Origin: Butyriboletus loyo | Lineage: Eukaryota > Basidiomycota > Agaricomycetes > Boletales > Boletaceae | Length of the DNA stretch: 64,000 nt | Direction: 5' to 3' | NCBI GenBank assembly: GCA_038093515.1 | Contig: JBBPSI010000101.1 | Coordinates: forward strand, 1 to 64,000 | Shown: positions 1-12,456 of the stretch, one piece after another | Layout: every line of letters begins with the position of its first letter | Position numbering within the stretch: the stretch's first letter is position 1 | Position numbers and translations under genes: made by a program | The notes under the pieces: model-generated | The model's database searches: none | Told to the model about the DNA's origin: nothing | The model's input: the letters and a program-made list of their open reading frames with translations, nothing else

Positions 1-71
1 TCACCTTTATCACTGCTATTGAAGAATTGGCTGGAGTCACTATTCTTTGCTCTGATAAGCCATGTACTCTC

Positions 72-439
72 TGTTGAAATGGTAGTGTTCTATTTCTGTA
101 TTTCACTTACAGCCACTATGTTTCTAGACTGGTCTATATGACATCATTGTCTAGACCTAGTCACGCTTATCACATTACAAATAGCTCTTATTATGCTATT
201 GGATGATATGCTTAGTCTTATCTCTTATCTCTATCATATCGTCATGTATTTCATACTATACCTTATAAAGGTACTATACAGAACATAAGTACAAACACTC
301 ATGTACTGTATATAAGACAGCCCTTATGGCTTGTTGCTTTTCTCTAGATCTTTCAGTTCTATCATCACTACTGCGATATCTCTAAGTTGAGCCTTGCTCC
401 TTATACTCTGTTTGCGATACTCTCACTCTCGTATTATCA
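72..439 (+). repeat. Possible LTR remnant of a retrotransposon
   Basis: This AT-rich stretch begins TGTTGAAATGG and can be ended at ATTATCA, giving a TG...CA segment of about 370 bp. It contains a TATA-like run (tgtatataagac near 308) and a pyrimidine-rich 3' part, as Ty1/copia-type LTRs often do. No target-site duplication, primer-binding site or pol domain could be confirmed, and the left part of any element lies outside the window. The boundaries and the identity are inference. Confidence 0.3.
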
Positions 440-1687
440 GTGAGTCTTTCCACTGATAGGTTTACCCTTGCATCCTTCGTTGTCCTCAGTGCGCCTGCTC
501 GGACTTTACCAATTCCGAAACTCTCACCATCAACAAGGCTACCATCTGTACTTATGATTCTCATGCAGTAGATCATTAACAATGCCATCACTCCCAGGGT
601 CAAAGTCAAGATGTACCAGGCTTCATAACAATGGTAATGTTCTAACCCTACAATACACACTTGATGTTGTTACTGACCTACTTGTCCTCCAGTGTAACCC
701 ATCCAATTGCTATCCTACAAGAAACACGATGAACAACAGTGTTTGTGAAATAGTCCACTGCCATTGACTGAGGGGTAACAGAGGCTTTCTGGGAGGAGAG
801 AACAAGTGGGTTGTTTGTGGCTTGAGTGGCAGGCTGGTATATATAAGCTGACACGGAATTTTAGCCAAGAGGTGGCTGGGGTCCCATGTGACTCGGATCA
901 TCTCGGGCACAGTGCCGCTTCTACATCGCTCCCAGAGTTTTTTGCCTTGTGCAGTAATTATGTGCAGTAATAGTAACAGGGCACTACAAACTGTCCGCAT
1001 TTCCTCAAAAAAACGAAATTCCATGCTTTGTATAGGCTTCCGTACCTGTTAGCCGTACAGTAAGTAAACTGGCTGTAAGTTCTACCACTGCTGCCACCGA
1101 TGCCGGTACTCGCAACACAATCCCGGTGACACCCTGAATTTACGCAGGACTGCTTCGAACTGGCAGCTTCTAGTCGGTAGAATGGTGACCACGTTCTGAT
1201 GGTTCTTGAAGCTTGACACATGATGTGGTCAGGCCGCCGCAGTGAGCAAAACTTGTCGGCTACTGGCAGCAACCTGGTCAGGATTGGTTGTCGGCTAATT
1301 TATTTCACTTCTCTGAAGCAGTTTTGCACAAACGACTCCCAGAAATATACTCCGAGTCCTTGTACGAATAGTACGTTTAGAAAGCCTTGGAGACATTATG
1401 TGACCGACTGGTACTACCCGAGGGAACCAGTGATACTGCACGATTCTTGGCTTACATAATGATGGTTCAAGAATCCAGACTGGTTCTGTCGGCTAACCGT
1501 TTCACTGATCCGGGCTCCAACTACTGTATCATTGGGGACATGAATGGTGGCATCCCTCAAACTCGGGACACAACAATTTCGTTAAGTCATCAATGAATTC
1601 CCTGTGAGCAGTACGTGAGAGAAGAGAACTCACAGCTGGTTGACAGCATACGTACAAGCTGCCTTCGGAGGAAGGAAGGAACAATGA
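440..1687. other. Intergenic DNA, no supported gene
   Basis: Short open frames occur on both strands but none carries a recognisable domain or a convincing exon series. A TATA-like run (gtatatataagc, about 838) is present without a gene following it. Around 1490-1515 there is a short motif (ggctaaccgtttcactga) that recurs near 2590 and, inverted, near 24550, so part of this DNA belongs to the repeated intergenic family seen further on. Confidence 0.4.
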
Positions 1688-2173
1688 GTTGATCTACCAG
1701 GTAACCCAAGGCTCCAGGACAGCGGAACTCAATACCTCTTCTCTTACCTCGCGCATTTTCCCGACGGTACTGAGGTCAACACTACGAAGCATACGTTCAG
1801 CACACCGAGTCCAACTATGCTCAAGTTTGAAAACACTGTCGCAGGGCTGCATGGGTATTCGAGGGGGCCGAGATCATTTGTTCATATCAACGCTCATATT
1901 GAGAATGCCGGCAGGGCGGCGAAGTCGAAGGTCTCAGTGAAAGGTGGGTGACCCGAATTCAGCTTGCCATCATCACATAAAGAAAGACAAAGAACCTTGG
2001 TCCAAGGAAGGTTAGCGTACTCGGATGATCAAAGACTGTAAAGTTCCTGACACTGCGGACTTTGAGCCCAACTTCAGATTTCTGGCCGTTGTTCCTCTGA
2101 GAGATTTTGAAACGACAACGACTTTGTCTAGTACACAAACTTTGATCGATGGTGAAGCAACCCACATGTTTTA
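1688..2173 (+). pseudogene. Unrecognised gene remnant, two coding-like segments
   Basis: Two adjacent stretches read like protein. The first (1688-1951) is open for 88 codons and ends at TGA. It has a balanced composition, with runs such as YLFSYLAHFPDGTEV and GLHGYSRGPRSFVHINAH. The second (about 2020-2173) reads VPDTADFEPNFRFLAVVPL and ends at TAA. They could be joined by an intron (weak donor gtgaaa at about 1936, acceptor ggttag at about 2019) or they may be frames of a decayed gene. No start codon is evident for the first segment, and I do not recognise the family. Confidence 0.35.
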
Positions 2174-3187
2174 AAACTTGAATACCAAATTTGGTATTCT
2201 CCTATAAACGTACTATATCACTACCTGTGGCCAGGATGATGTATAGCCTCCAACAGATTATCTCGTGAGCGTGTCATAAGAAGCACGAAGCGTATGTGTT
2301 GTCCGAGTGGATGTTCTGGATCGCTGAATCAGAATTCAATCATTTTCCTCCCCAAAAAATTTGCAAGCTTCGCTGCCTATCCTTGTAAAGGAAACAGACT
2401 GAATCAATTCTTGGACTCGTTTCCAGGGTGAAACCTATCACCGACCAATTCCGTATCATAATGTACGTCAGGTTGGTTATTTGCATGACCACGCAGTTGC
2501 CGCGCCATCAGTAAAACAGGTGGTGCCAGTTTCCGATGCTAACCGAGTGTAGCCGAGTGCTACAGACCGCCAGCCGTTGGTTCTGACCAATAACCGTTTC
2601 ACTGCTGGGCTGACTTGAAGAGTCTCACCCTCGGAGTCACCCACCTCGACAACATTTCTCAAATACCTGCCAATATAAAAACGCAGTGTTTGAATCCGCT
2701 TAACCATACCAAAACCATCATTCAAATTGGCTAAATACCAGTGATGGAACCGGGTCCTCGAGGCGGTCGTGTTCATGTCAGTTTATGCGGTTGCGGGCCA
2801 CCTTATGACCGATCAACCGCTCGCCGTGATTCGTGTGTACTGTGCGTTCGACGAAATATTTCTATTTGTGGTCGCAGACGTTACCTTGCACGAGTCGGTA
2901 GCCGAATAATCGCTCCGAACAATGACAGGAGAACTATAACTTTGCTTATACGTCACCTCGGGGTCAATCGTGATTGCTTCTCTTCGCGTACGTTGCATCA
3001 TCTCAAGTTCCCGGGGATAGATGACTTTGTATTTCGTGTTCCCACTGAGACCCTGCAGGAAGAATGTCATATTCGATCCATTTTCATTGATCCAAGCGCC
3101 GCGACCAGCGGTAACATACGGAAGCCCAGGCAAATAACGACATTCGTACATCTCGAAATTTCACGAAGACAAAGCATTGACTATTTT

Positions 3188-3347
3188 TACCCTTATTATA
3201 TTCGAAAGGGCTGTGTACAGAGGGTGCAATAGAAGGGGGGAAGGGGCTCTCCTCGCTGTATAAAAGGTCAGTCACAGAGCAGCTTACCATCAGCAAAACA
3301 ACATCCCACCGCCTCTCAAACAACTCAACCCACCTACCACTAAAAAG
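3188..3347 (+). promoter_or_regulatory. Conserved hydrophobin promoter block with TATA box
   Basis: A block ttattatattcgaaagg (about 3193-3209) is followed by a TATA box (tataaaa, 3259-3265) and a leader containing ccgcctctcaaacaactcaac. The same elements, in the same order, precede nearly every hydrophobin of the first cluster. The last base of the TATA box lies 83 bp before the ATG here and at seven of the eight intact first-cluster genes (gene at 21097: 83 bp to its second ATG). Confidence 0.7.
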
Positions 3348-3809
3348 ATGTTCATCCGCTTCTCTGCCCTTCTTCCCGTCGCTGCTCTCGCTGCAGTCGT
3401 CGCTGCTGCGCCCAGCGAGCTCGAAGCCCGTCAGACTGCCACATGTAACTCCGGCTCGGTTACATGCTGCGACCAGACCTTGGATGTGAGATCTACTTGC
3501 CCATCACGCTTTGGTGATTTGCGCTAACGATGGCGCACGCTGTAGTCAGGCAGCCCGCAGGGTATCAGTACCCTCCAAGGACTCAACGTTGCCGCAGCTC
3601 TCGGAGCTTTGATCGGGCTTGGCTGTACCCCGGTCACAGTCATCGGCACAGGTAGCGGCGCTTCGTGCACCCAGCAGACTGTCTGCTGCTCTAACGATGC
3701 TTATGTGAGTCGAACCTGTTTTCTGAACGTATGAGCGATGCTGATCGTTCTCCGCACACAGTACGGGCTGGTCAACATTGGTTGCAATCCTATTAGTGTC
3801 AACGCGTGA
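3348..3809 (+). CDS. Class I hydrophobin
   Basis: A small secreted surface-active protein expected to self-assemble into the amphipathic layer on aerial hyphae, spores or fruiting bodies. Exons are 3348-3485, 3546-3704 and 3762-3809, with two GT-AG introns (60 and 57 bp, both phase 0). The product is 114 residues. It starts with a signal peptide (MFIRFSALLPVAALAAV, residues 1 to about 20). The eight cysteines follow C-X6-CC-X31-C-X13-C-X5-CC-X12-C, which is the class I pattern. The ATG is chosen because it precedes the signal peptide and lies 83 bp downstream of a TATA box. It is the leftmost copy of the first cluster and has its own more diverged flank. Confidence 0.93.
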
Positions 3810-6800
3810 ACAGTTGAAATACGCGGTGTTGCCAACTAGGCACGGTGGCTCCTAAAAGTGTTTCTTTTTTTAGTTTGAGTAGGAGTTACAGTAATTTGTT
3901 TGTGAAGGGGATGCGTTTGAATGGATGCACCGTCTGTCGGTGTCGGAGTCTTTTGAAAGAGATATTTATGTGTTGAGAGTAGCTCGAATCAGATCATCCT
4001 CTCTGGACTGGTCACTTTATGCTGATACGAAGTGTGAACGTGCGATGGAAAGACTGAAGGCACAGGCCCAGGGAGATCTCAAAAGAAGGGAGATACAGGC
4101 TTGCATCGCTCATAGACGTACCATGGATCACAAGCAACGCGGTCTATGTAATATATCCGCGATCTACAGTTCCCCTTAACCGTATTCGGAACTGAAGGAA
4201 TGCCGGGTGTAGCCATAGATACAATTGACTTTGTGCTGCTCAAAGATTTGCTCCTTTATGAACGGGCACTTGTTGAATTCAGACCCGGCCCCGCCGTAAA
4301 AACTATTGTACGCTGACCAGTCCCAAACCCCAAGTCGAGTAAGAATGGCAGCCACGCCTCGGATTGGACGCAACGGGGGACTGCTACATAGAGAACGTAT
4401 CAGAACGGAATATTCTTCCTGTGACTTGGGTTGACATTTCCTCGACGCCGTCCAATGTTCGTGACTTTGTCAACCTGTGTTGTATCAGAACGTAGGTCAC
4501 ACTCTGGCACCAAAGTAAGGGCCATGCTTCGTCGGCAGAGACCTTTTTTAGTAGGAAGTGGCTAAGCTGGATGTGGAAACGAGACGATAGTGGTAAACTA
4601 ATTAGTGACAAGCCGTTTGGTTGGCTGGGCATGCCATATGATCATCGCTCGTTGGTGTTTATACTAACGAAACCACATTGAATACGGGCGGAGAGATTCT
4701 AGCCCCATTTTCTCCGCCGGGCTCGAGGGGTATACAAGACGAGATGGTCAGCTATCATGAAAAAGTAGTACCATATCAGCGCCTGTGTGAGAAAATAGCT
4801 GCTATCAGAATACATACGTACGCCAATACAAGTAACCACAACTTGCGGTGAGGCTTCGTAACGAGCTTACCCCGTTTCATTGGGCGTGTCCAGACACCAC
4901 CGGGTCTAGGAAGCCTTACAATGTAGACGCAGTTCACGGACGTGGCGATTGATCGGTTGTGACGCGGCCCACAACTACACAAAACGACACAAAACGACCG
5001 CGCTGAGATCGTGATCGTTGTTCCCTCATATGACCGATAATGATTGGGTATGGTTATGGAAGAACATTTGTTCGTTCCAAAGTACGGTGTGCCTGGAACT
5101 TCCAGGGAGCTACGCAGCTGCTACCCATAATGCATAATGGTCCGCGTGACAGAAAGTATAGTACGTACTTTAAATTCATTCCTGGAAAGGTCACTCCCAG
5201 GTGTAAATTATGTCTGGAAGGTCGCGATTTTTGGAAAAGGCGTCCTGAAAGTTACTGTTCCTATACTTACTAGATAAGTAGTATTAGTCGCCTGTATTAC
5301 ACTAATCAACGGGCAGGGCAATGGTTAGAACAGATTGTAGCCAGTCGGTTATCACCGAACCATGACCGTCGGAGATTCACTCCTAGTGCTATCTTTGAGC
5401 GCACGGCAGATTGCGGCATCGCCTCGTGCCTTCGCTCCCCCATCACCACCGTTATACTCTACACGATGGTTTCAATGGACTCTTCTTTGTGGTGAACTAC
5501 GTTCTCTGTGTTTCGTCTCTGCTGCGAGCTTCGCAGCTCACTTCGACCCCACAGGATCGTAGGACATCGGGAAGCGCTGCGCGCTTTCGCCCATCCGCCG
5601 CATTATCGTATCACTCAGTTCACCAGCATTATTTGTCTGTCATCTACATTCCTTGGCACTCCGTATCTACAGTGAACCTCAAAGACTTGTACACAAGGTC
5701 TCTGCCGACGAGGTACGACCCTTACTCTGGTGCCGGAGTGTGACCTACATTCTGATACAACGTGACAGGTTGACAAAGTCACGAACCGTTACTGAACACC
5801 ATCAAGGGAATGTCAACCCAAGTCACAGGAAGAATATCATGATACGTTCTCTATGTAGTGGTCCCCCGTTGCGTCCAGTCCGAGACGTGGCCGCCAGCGG
5901 AAAAGCGGCCACCTTTACTTTGGTGTTTTCTATCTGCACTGGTATGTAAGTCCGCAATGTTCATGTTCAACTTTATGGGGTCCGGGACCAGTCTGCTGGA
6001 ATGACCGAGCGTGCCCGCCGCCGAGTAGGAGCGGGAGGTACCGTTAACTCCATCCCCATCTCCGTTCCTGTCCATTCTTCGTTGATCCACCTTTGACATA
6101 ATATGTAGATCCATCATTCAAATTCCTGCGTTAATACGATACGCCGTATCTGACTACTGATACATGTGATAGCTCTGTGCTTCAACCCGCGCTCAGGCTT
6201 GCTCCAATACTTAGTTATATAAATAGTCACCCGTGAGCGACTGCCCTCTCAGTCCGTTGTCCTATTCCGCACGACAACTGGGGTGAGCCGAGTTTATATA
6301 TACACATTCACTTACTCATACTGATACACTACGAAGTACGCTGTCACTTGATAGGTGAATATACCCCCTAGTCCGTTGTGACTTGATAGTCGTGCCGCCC
6401 GTATATTTTCTATATAGTCTTCGCACAATCCCCTCGACTGGTCCTTACACCAGGGCGAAGTCTGAGTTCAGCCACGTTCGTTCTTCGAGGAGCAAGGTTT
6501 TCAGACGCACAAAGCCAATTGCGTCTATGGCCACGCCCGGAATTCCTTCAGCTGTGAATACGCTATATGGTAACGTGCTGACGGACTATCCGCATGAGTT
6601 CCAACGTCTGAATTGCCTCCGCCTGCGCTCGATGCAAGAGTATGTCCTCCCGACTTGTGCGATCTGTCTCGCACTAGTGCGGTGTGACCAGCCCAGAGAG
6701 GATGATCTTATCCGAGGTTCTCTCAAGGTTTCTTCCAAACCAATTGCAACCCCGACAGAAAATCAATACATTCAAACGCAACCCCTTTGCGAAACAAAAA

Positions 6801-6933
6801 ACCATACATTTCAAGACAACCCCTTTGCAAAAAGAATCTTGTATCTCCCACTGAACCAAGAAAAGAGAAATGAAGAAAAATATGATTTCGGGAGCCGCCG
6901 TGCCGACTTGGCACCACCGCGTATTTCAACTAT
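3810..6933. repeat. Repeated intergenic DNA between hydrophobin genes
   Basis: No gene is supported here. The stretch is a patchwork of blocks that recur, in both orientations, downstream of other hydrophobins. Examples are the 'ggcattcc..cacgcccgg' block near 6530, the 'gtagtggtcccccgttgcgtccagtccgagacg' block near 5858-5890 (inverted near 4320-4390), and the 'cttgggttgacatttcc' block near 4420. The segment 5340-5640 shows no clear similarity to the other blocks and no recognisable protein. Confidence 0.55.
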
Positions 6934-7400
6934 TCACGCTGTGTGGGTGATAGGAGAGCAACCGACGTTGATCAACCCGCCCTCCTATGTGTGTAGAGAA
7001 CGATCAATGTCGCTCGTACGTTCAAAAAACAAGTTCGACTCACGAAAGTATTGTTAGTGCAGCAGACGGTCTGCGCGCTGCACGAAGCGCCCTGGGCCTT
7101 ACCGATCACCGTGATCGGGTCGCAGGCGAGCCCGACGAGAGCTGCGACAGGAACGACAATCCCGAGTCCTTCAAGGATACCGGCACCCAGTGGGCTGTTT
7201 GCCTGCAGCGTGGGCCATCGTTAGCGCAAATCACTAAAGCGTGAAGGGCAGGTAAATCTCACAGTGTAGGTCTGGTCACAGCATTGGAGCGAGCCAATGT
7301 CACATACGGAGTTCTGACGGGCATCGAGCGCGTTGGGCGCAGCGCCGGCGACTGCAGCGAGAGCAGCAATGGGAAGAAGGGCAATGAAGCGGATGTACAT
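6934..7400 (-). CDS. Class I hydrophobin
   Basis: Exons on the minus strand are 7263-7400, 7044-7202 and 6934-6984, with two introns (60 and 59 bp). The product is 115 residues: a signal peptide (MYIRFIALLPIAALAAV), a short hydrophilic stretch ending in DARQ, then eight cysteines in class I spacing. Exon 3 encodes EGGLINVGCSPITHTA. A TATA box (7483-7489 on the opposite strand) lies 83 bp upstream of the ATG. It is divergently paired with the hydrophobin at 8575; the pair is duplicated at 20633-22756. Exons 1-2 are almost identical to the gene at 21097, but exon 3 is not. Confidence 0.92.
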
Positions 7401-8574
7401 CTTTCTAACGTTGGGTAGGTTGAGTCGCTTGAGAGGCGGTTGGATCCTGTTTCACTGATGGTGAGTGGTTCTGCAACCTCCCTTTTATACAGCGAGAGGG
7501 GTAGACCCTTCCTGCCTTCTATTGGACAGGCCCTTCGAATATAATAAGGGCAAAAATATTAGACAATGACTAGAATGCAACGTACGTGAATACATACAGG
7601 TAGAGTCGCCATTGACGGGGAGGTGGTGTACTATGCCCAAGAGGTACCCACTAAGTTAACGCAAAAAATCAACATCGGGCCGCCCTAGACCGTTACAGCT
7701 AGATCCAAAACGTTAGACCGCTTTCCCCTGTGTTGCACTCACGTTTGGGATTACTTACCTTAGTTCACTGGACAAATAACATCATGACTATGCCTAATCA
7801 AGCGTACTCGCACAAAAATTGCCACGGTCCTCTTTGTGGAGCTGAACCTGCCGCCGTCATTGTCTACAGTGCACATTACAGGTGCAGAAGTTCATTGCAA
7901 CTCCCTTCTCCGAATCAACAAGTGTGTCATGCCTAGCTCGCCAATCAGTAACAACCAACTTCAACCTGCAGTCCAATGAGCTTCCTCTTTCCCTCAGAGC
8001 TGATGGTGATAATTTCTCGCTCTCCGCCGGCCCGGGCATGACGAAGGTAACATATCCAGCCTTGCAAAGCTTCTCGACGAGCGGATGGATCTCACCTCCT
8101 GCGGCCTGGTGTTGGTTTTTGAGTTAGTGGGTATCTCATAGCACACCACGTCCATGCCAATGGAGGTTACTCGTATTCACGTACGTTGAATTCCGGCTAT
8201 CGTCTCACTCAGGCATCGATTTTCGGTGGTTCCAGGGGATAGACGACCTTTTATTTCGTGTCCCTCTGAGATTCTCAGATGGGAAGAATGGGTCCAATCC
8301 TCTCTACCATGTTCGATCCGTTTGCATTGACCCAAGCACCAATCAGCGGTGATCACAAGATATCCCAGGCCAGTAACGATATGTCGACATTTCATGAAAC
8401 ACTTGACCATTTTTGTCCTTGGTATATTCGAAAGGACTGGTACAGAGGCCCGGGCCGGGGATGGGAGAAGAGGCCCTCCTCGCTGTATAAAACGTAAGTT
8501 GTAGAACCACTCACCATCAGTTAAACAGGATCCCACCGCCTCTCAAACAACCCAACTCACCGATCACTAGAAAG
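7401..8574. promoter_or_regulatory. Divergent intergenic region between two hydrophobins
   Basis: About 1.17 kb separates the two ATGs. TATA boxes lie near both ends (7483-7489 for the minus gene, 8486-8492 for the plus gene), each 83 bp from its start codon, with the conserved 'tatattcgaaagg' block further out (about 8424). The middle contains no supported gene; its open frames recur as shadows in the duplicate copy at 21098-22289. Confidence 0.6.
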
Positions 8575-9040
8575 ATGTACATCTGCTTCTCTGCCCTTCT
8601 TCCCATCGTTGCTATCGCTGCAGTCGTCGCTGCTGTGCCCCACAAGCTCGCATCCCGTGACGCCGAGTGTGACATTGGCACGCTCCGGTGCTGTGGCGAG
8701 GCTTACAGAGTGAGATTTAGCTGTTGTCACACTTTCATGATTTGCGCTAACGATGGCCCACGCTGCAGGCAAACAGCCGACAGGGTATCGAGATCCTCAA
8801 CAAACTAGGAGTTGTCGCTCCTGCCACAAATTACATCGGGGTTAACTGCGACCCGATCTCGGTCAATAGTACGAGTGCAAGCCCTAGGTGCGCCGCCGCG
8901 CGGTCCGTGTGCTGCACTGACAATACCTTCGTGAGTCGACCATATTTTTTGAACGTACGAGCGATGCTGATTGTTCGCTACACACATAGGCGGATGGGTT
9001 GATCAACCTCGGCTGCACTCCTTTCAACATCACCCAGTGA
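8575..9040 (+). CDS. Class I hydrophobin, variant subfamily
   Basis: Exons are 8575-8709, 8769-8930 and 8990-9040 (introns 59 bp each). The product is 115 residues with a signal peptide (MYICFSALLPIVAIAAVV). The cysteine pattern is C-X6-CC-X31-C-X13-C-X6-CC-X13-C; the six-residue gap before the second doublet (CAAARSVCC) differs from the five residues in most neighbours. The sequence between the third and fourth cysteine blocks (VNSTSASPR) also departs from the other copies, so this gene and its duplicate at 22290 form a separate branch. It has an extra cysteine in the signal peptide. The TATA box is at 8486-8492. Confidence 0.92.
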
Positions 9041-11992
9041 ACAGCTGAATATGCGGTGGTGCTAAGTTGGCGGGTGGCTATTGAAAATGTCTATGTCTCC
9101 ATTTTTCGTTTCTTAGTTTCAATAGGAGCTAGTGTCTTTTTGTAAATGGATTGTGTTTCAATATATGATTGGCTTTCGATGATAGATTTTTAGGAAGGAA
9201 ACGGATCAGAACATCCCCTCTGAGCTGGTCACATCGCACTGGTGTGAGGTGCGAACGCGATAGAAAGACTGGACGGATCGCAAACGTAAGGGAGATATGG
9301 ATATGCTCTCGCATCGAGCGCAGACAGAAGCAATTCAAACGTCGGAACGATTGTGGATGATAGCGCATTACCATACAGCGTATTAGCAGTTGAAGGAATA
9401 CCGGGCGTGGCCATAGATGCAATCGACTGTGTGCTGCTCAAAGCTTTGCTCCTCGATTAACGAGCACTTGTTGAACCTAGACTTGGTCCTGCTATAAAGA
9501 CCAGTCGGGGAGATTGTGCGATGGCTAGTCCCAGACTCCAAGTTGGACATAAACGTTGTGGACTTACATACGAGTGCAGATGGAAAACACCAAAGTAGAG
9601 GTGGCTGCTTTTCCACTGGCAGCCACGTCTCGAACTGGACGCATCGGGGGACCACTACATAGAGAACGTATCAGAATGTAATATTCTTCCTGTGACTTGG
9701 GTTGACATTTCCTTGACACCATTCAGCGTTCGGGACTTTCTCAACATGTGTTGTATCGGAACGTAGGTTACACTCAGGTACCAGAGTAAGGGCCGGACCC
9801 CGTCGGCAGAGACCAGTAAATGGCTAAGCTGGATGCAGTGGAAACGAGACGATTCGGATGGTGGCAAACTAATCAATGTTGCCGAGAACTACCAGCGGGT
9901 TCGTTCAGGTGCCAGTTGCTTTTATGATGTCGCCAAGTCTCTCTAACGTGTGAATAATACTAAGAGTGTATCTCTGGGAGTGGTTTGCACAAAGCTGTCT
10001 TAGCAAGCACCCAATGGTTCGGTGGTACTACCACCGAGTGGCTACAACCTCTTCCGACCATTGCCCTCTCATCAGTGCAATACAGGTGACTCGACATACT
10101 GCCAGTCTACCTGTGGGAACAGTAACTTGACCCCAGGAATGTTCCCTGGTTCCCAAAAATCGCGACCTTTCTGTTACGCGGACCATCATGAATGGCCGCA
10201 GCTGGCTCGAGGTTCTTATTCCGACCGCTCCAAGTTCTGTTAGGTCCAGGCACACCGTCATTTTGAATGAACCAACGTTCTTACACGGCCCATACCCAAC
10301 CACGATTGGTCTGGACATAAACAATGAAACGAGGCAAGCTCGATACAAAGCAGTCTCACCGCAAGTTGTGGTTGCTTGTATTGGCGTACGTTGTATTATG
10401 ATTGCGGCTATTTTCTCACCCAGGTGTTGATATGACACTACTTTTTTTCATGATACCCGACCATCTCGTAGTGTTTCTCCCCCGAGCCCAGCGGAGAAAA
10501 GGGGGCTATATCCTCCCCGCCCGTATTCAATGTGGTTTCGTTGATCTAAATCCCAATGAACGATAGTTATATGACATACCTAGCCAACCAAGTTACTTGT
10601 AAGTCTCGATATTGCATGAAACAGGTGAATTTTTACATCATGTCACTGATTACTTTGGTACCATCGTCTCGTTTCCACATCCAGGTTAGACATTTACTTG
10701 TAAACAAGATCTCTGCTAACGAGGTGCGACCCTTAATCTGGTACCTGAGTGTAACCTATGTTCCGATACAACACAGGTTGACAAAGTCCCGAACGCTGAA
10801 TGGCGTCAAGGAAATGTCAACCTTGGTCACAGGAAGAATATTACATTCTGATACATTTTCTATGTAGTGGCCCCCGTTGCGTCCAGTCCGAGACGTAGCT
10901 GCCAGTGGAAAGGCGGCCACCCGTACTTTGGTGTTTTTCATCTGCACTTGTATGCAAGCCCACAATGTTCATGTTCAACTTGGGGTCCGCCGGGACTAAC
11001 AATCCCATTGACTGGTCTGTACAGCAGGGCCAGGTCTGAGTTTAACAAGGGCTCTTTCACGCTCGTTCTTCGGGGGGCAAGGTTTTCAGCCACACAAAGT
11101 CAATTGCATGCAACATCCATAATAACTTGAAGCTAAGGCAACACTATGTAACAGGTACCTACTATTCCTTTTAATACAATGACTATACTGAGCACTGTTT
11201 AGTCTCTAGCTACAACTGTTGACTGGTCTGTGAACCGTAGTACCGTGGCATAAATGACTTGTCTGTCGACAATGACAGACAGTGATTTCCCTGATGCAGC
11301 TTCATCATTCCAGAGAGCGAGAAATGATCACCATCAGCCCCGGGGGCAAGAGGAGGCTCATCAAGCTGCAGGAAGTTGGTATCGATTGGTGAGCTAGGCA
11401 TGACATACTTGTTGACTCACAGCGGGGAGCTGCAATGACCTTCTGCACCTGTGACCTGGGTGGCGGGCATAGTATCGGAACTAGTGATGCATCGGGTCTG
11501 GCTTGGCCTGAAAGCCCTGGCCCGAGCTGACCGGCAGGTTCATGGCCCCACCGAGTCGGAGATGCGTTATCGGGACAGAGACAATTTTGTCCAAGCAAGC
11601 TGCCAGTGGGTTAGGCATATTCTTATTTGTCCAGTGAATCAAGGTAAACCCAAACGTGAGTGGAACACGGGCGAAAGCGGTCTAACGTTTTGGATCCAGC
11701 TATAACGGTCTCGAGCCGCCTGATGTTGGTTTTCCCGTTAGTAGGTACCTCTTGGGTATGGTACACCACCTCCCTGTCAATTGTATTCACGTACGTTGCA
11801 TTCTAGTCATTAAACATTTGACTATTATTGCCCTTATTATATTCGAAAGGCCTGTGTACAGAGGGATGCAATAGAATGGAGGAAGGGTCTTCCCCTCTCG
11901 CTGTATAAAAGGTAGGTTGCAGAACCACTCAGCATCAGTGAAGCAGGATCCCACCGCCTCTCAAACAACTCAACCCACCCAGCGCTAGAAAG
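9041..11992. repeat. Repeated intergenic DNA
   Basis: No gene is supported. The blocks include a unit at about 9300-9600 that recurs inverted at about 20110-20460, and a unit at about 10340-10990 that recurs in direct orientation at about 19550-20110 and (its right part) inverted at about 19130-19460. The segment 11100-11570 recurs inverted at 18580-19060 with near identity. From about 10660 onward the DNA is the outer part of the left arm of the large inverted repeat. The conserved promoter block and TATA box of the next hydrophobin lie at about 11831-11910. Confidence 0.6.
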
Positions 11993-12456
11993 ATGTACAT
12001 CCGCTTCACTGCCCTTCTTCCCATCGCTGCTCTCGTTGCAGTCGCCGCCGCCGCGCCCAATGCGCTCGAAGTCCGTCAGAACTCCGTATGTGACACTGGC
12101 TCGCTCCAATGCTGCGCCCAGACCTTCACTGTGAGATTTACCTGCCCATCACGCTTCGGTGATTTGCGCTAATGATGGCCCACGCTGCAGGCAAACAACC
12201 CAGGTAGCTTAACCCTTCAAGGACTCTCGGTTGTCGTTCCTGTTGGAGCTCTCATCGGGCTCGCCTGTAACCCGATCTCGGTCATCAGTGAGGCTCAGGG
12301 CGCTTTGTGCGACCAGCAGACCGTCTGCTGCAGTAACAATACTTTCGTGAGTCAACCAAACTTTGTGATCGTACGAGCGACATTGATCGTTCTCTGCACA
12401 CGTAGGAGGGTGGGTTGATCAACGTCGGTTGCTCTCCTATCACCTACACTGCGTGA
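11993..12456 (+). CDS. Class I hydrophobin
   Basis: Exons are 11993-12130, 12191-12346 and 12406-12456 (introns 60 and 59 bp). The product is 114 residues: a signal peptide (MYIRFTALLPIAALVAV), then eight cysteines in class I spacing (C-X6-CC ... C-X5-CC). Exon 3 encodes EGGLINVGCSPITYTA. The gene lies in the left arm of the inverted repeat; its mirror copy is at 17698-18152 and the two share most residues. The TATA box is at 11904-11910, 83 bp before the ATG. Confidence 0.92.

Noticed and set aside
382..660. 92-codon minus-strand frame next to the putative LTR
   Set aside because: Overlaps the LTR-like end and shows no gag, protease or polymerase motif.
2741..3232. 163-codon plus-strand open frame just upstream of the first hydrophobin
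   Set aside because: It overlaps the conserved hydrophobin upstream region, and the corresponding DNA before other copies (8180-8420, 21900-22140) has no matching frame.
6383..7057. 224-codon plus-strand open frame
   Set aside because: Runs antisense into the hydrophobin at 6934-7400 and through repeat blocks whose other copies are not open in this frame.
11210..11401. Identical 63-codon open frames at 11210-11401 (minus) and 18740-18931 (plus)
   Set aside because: Their identity follows from the inverted repeat itself; the frame has no domain, signal or promoter of its own.
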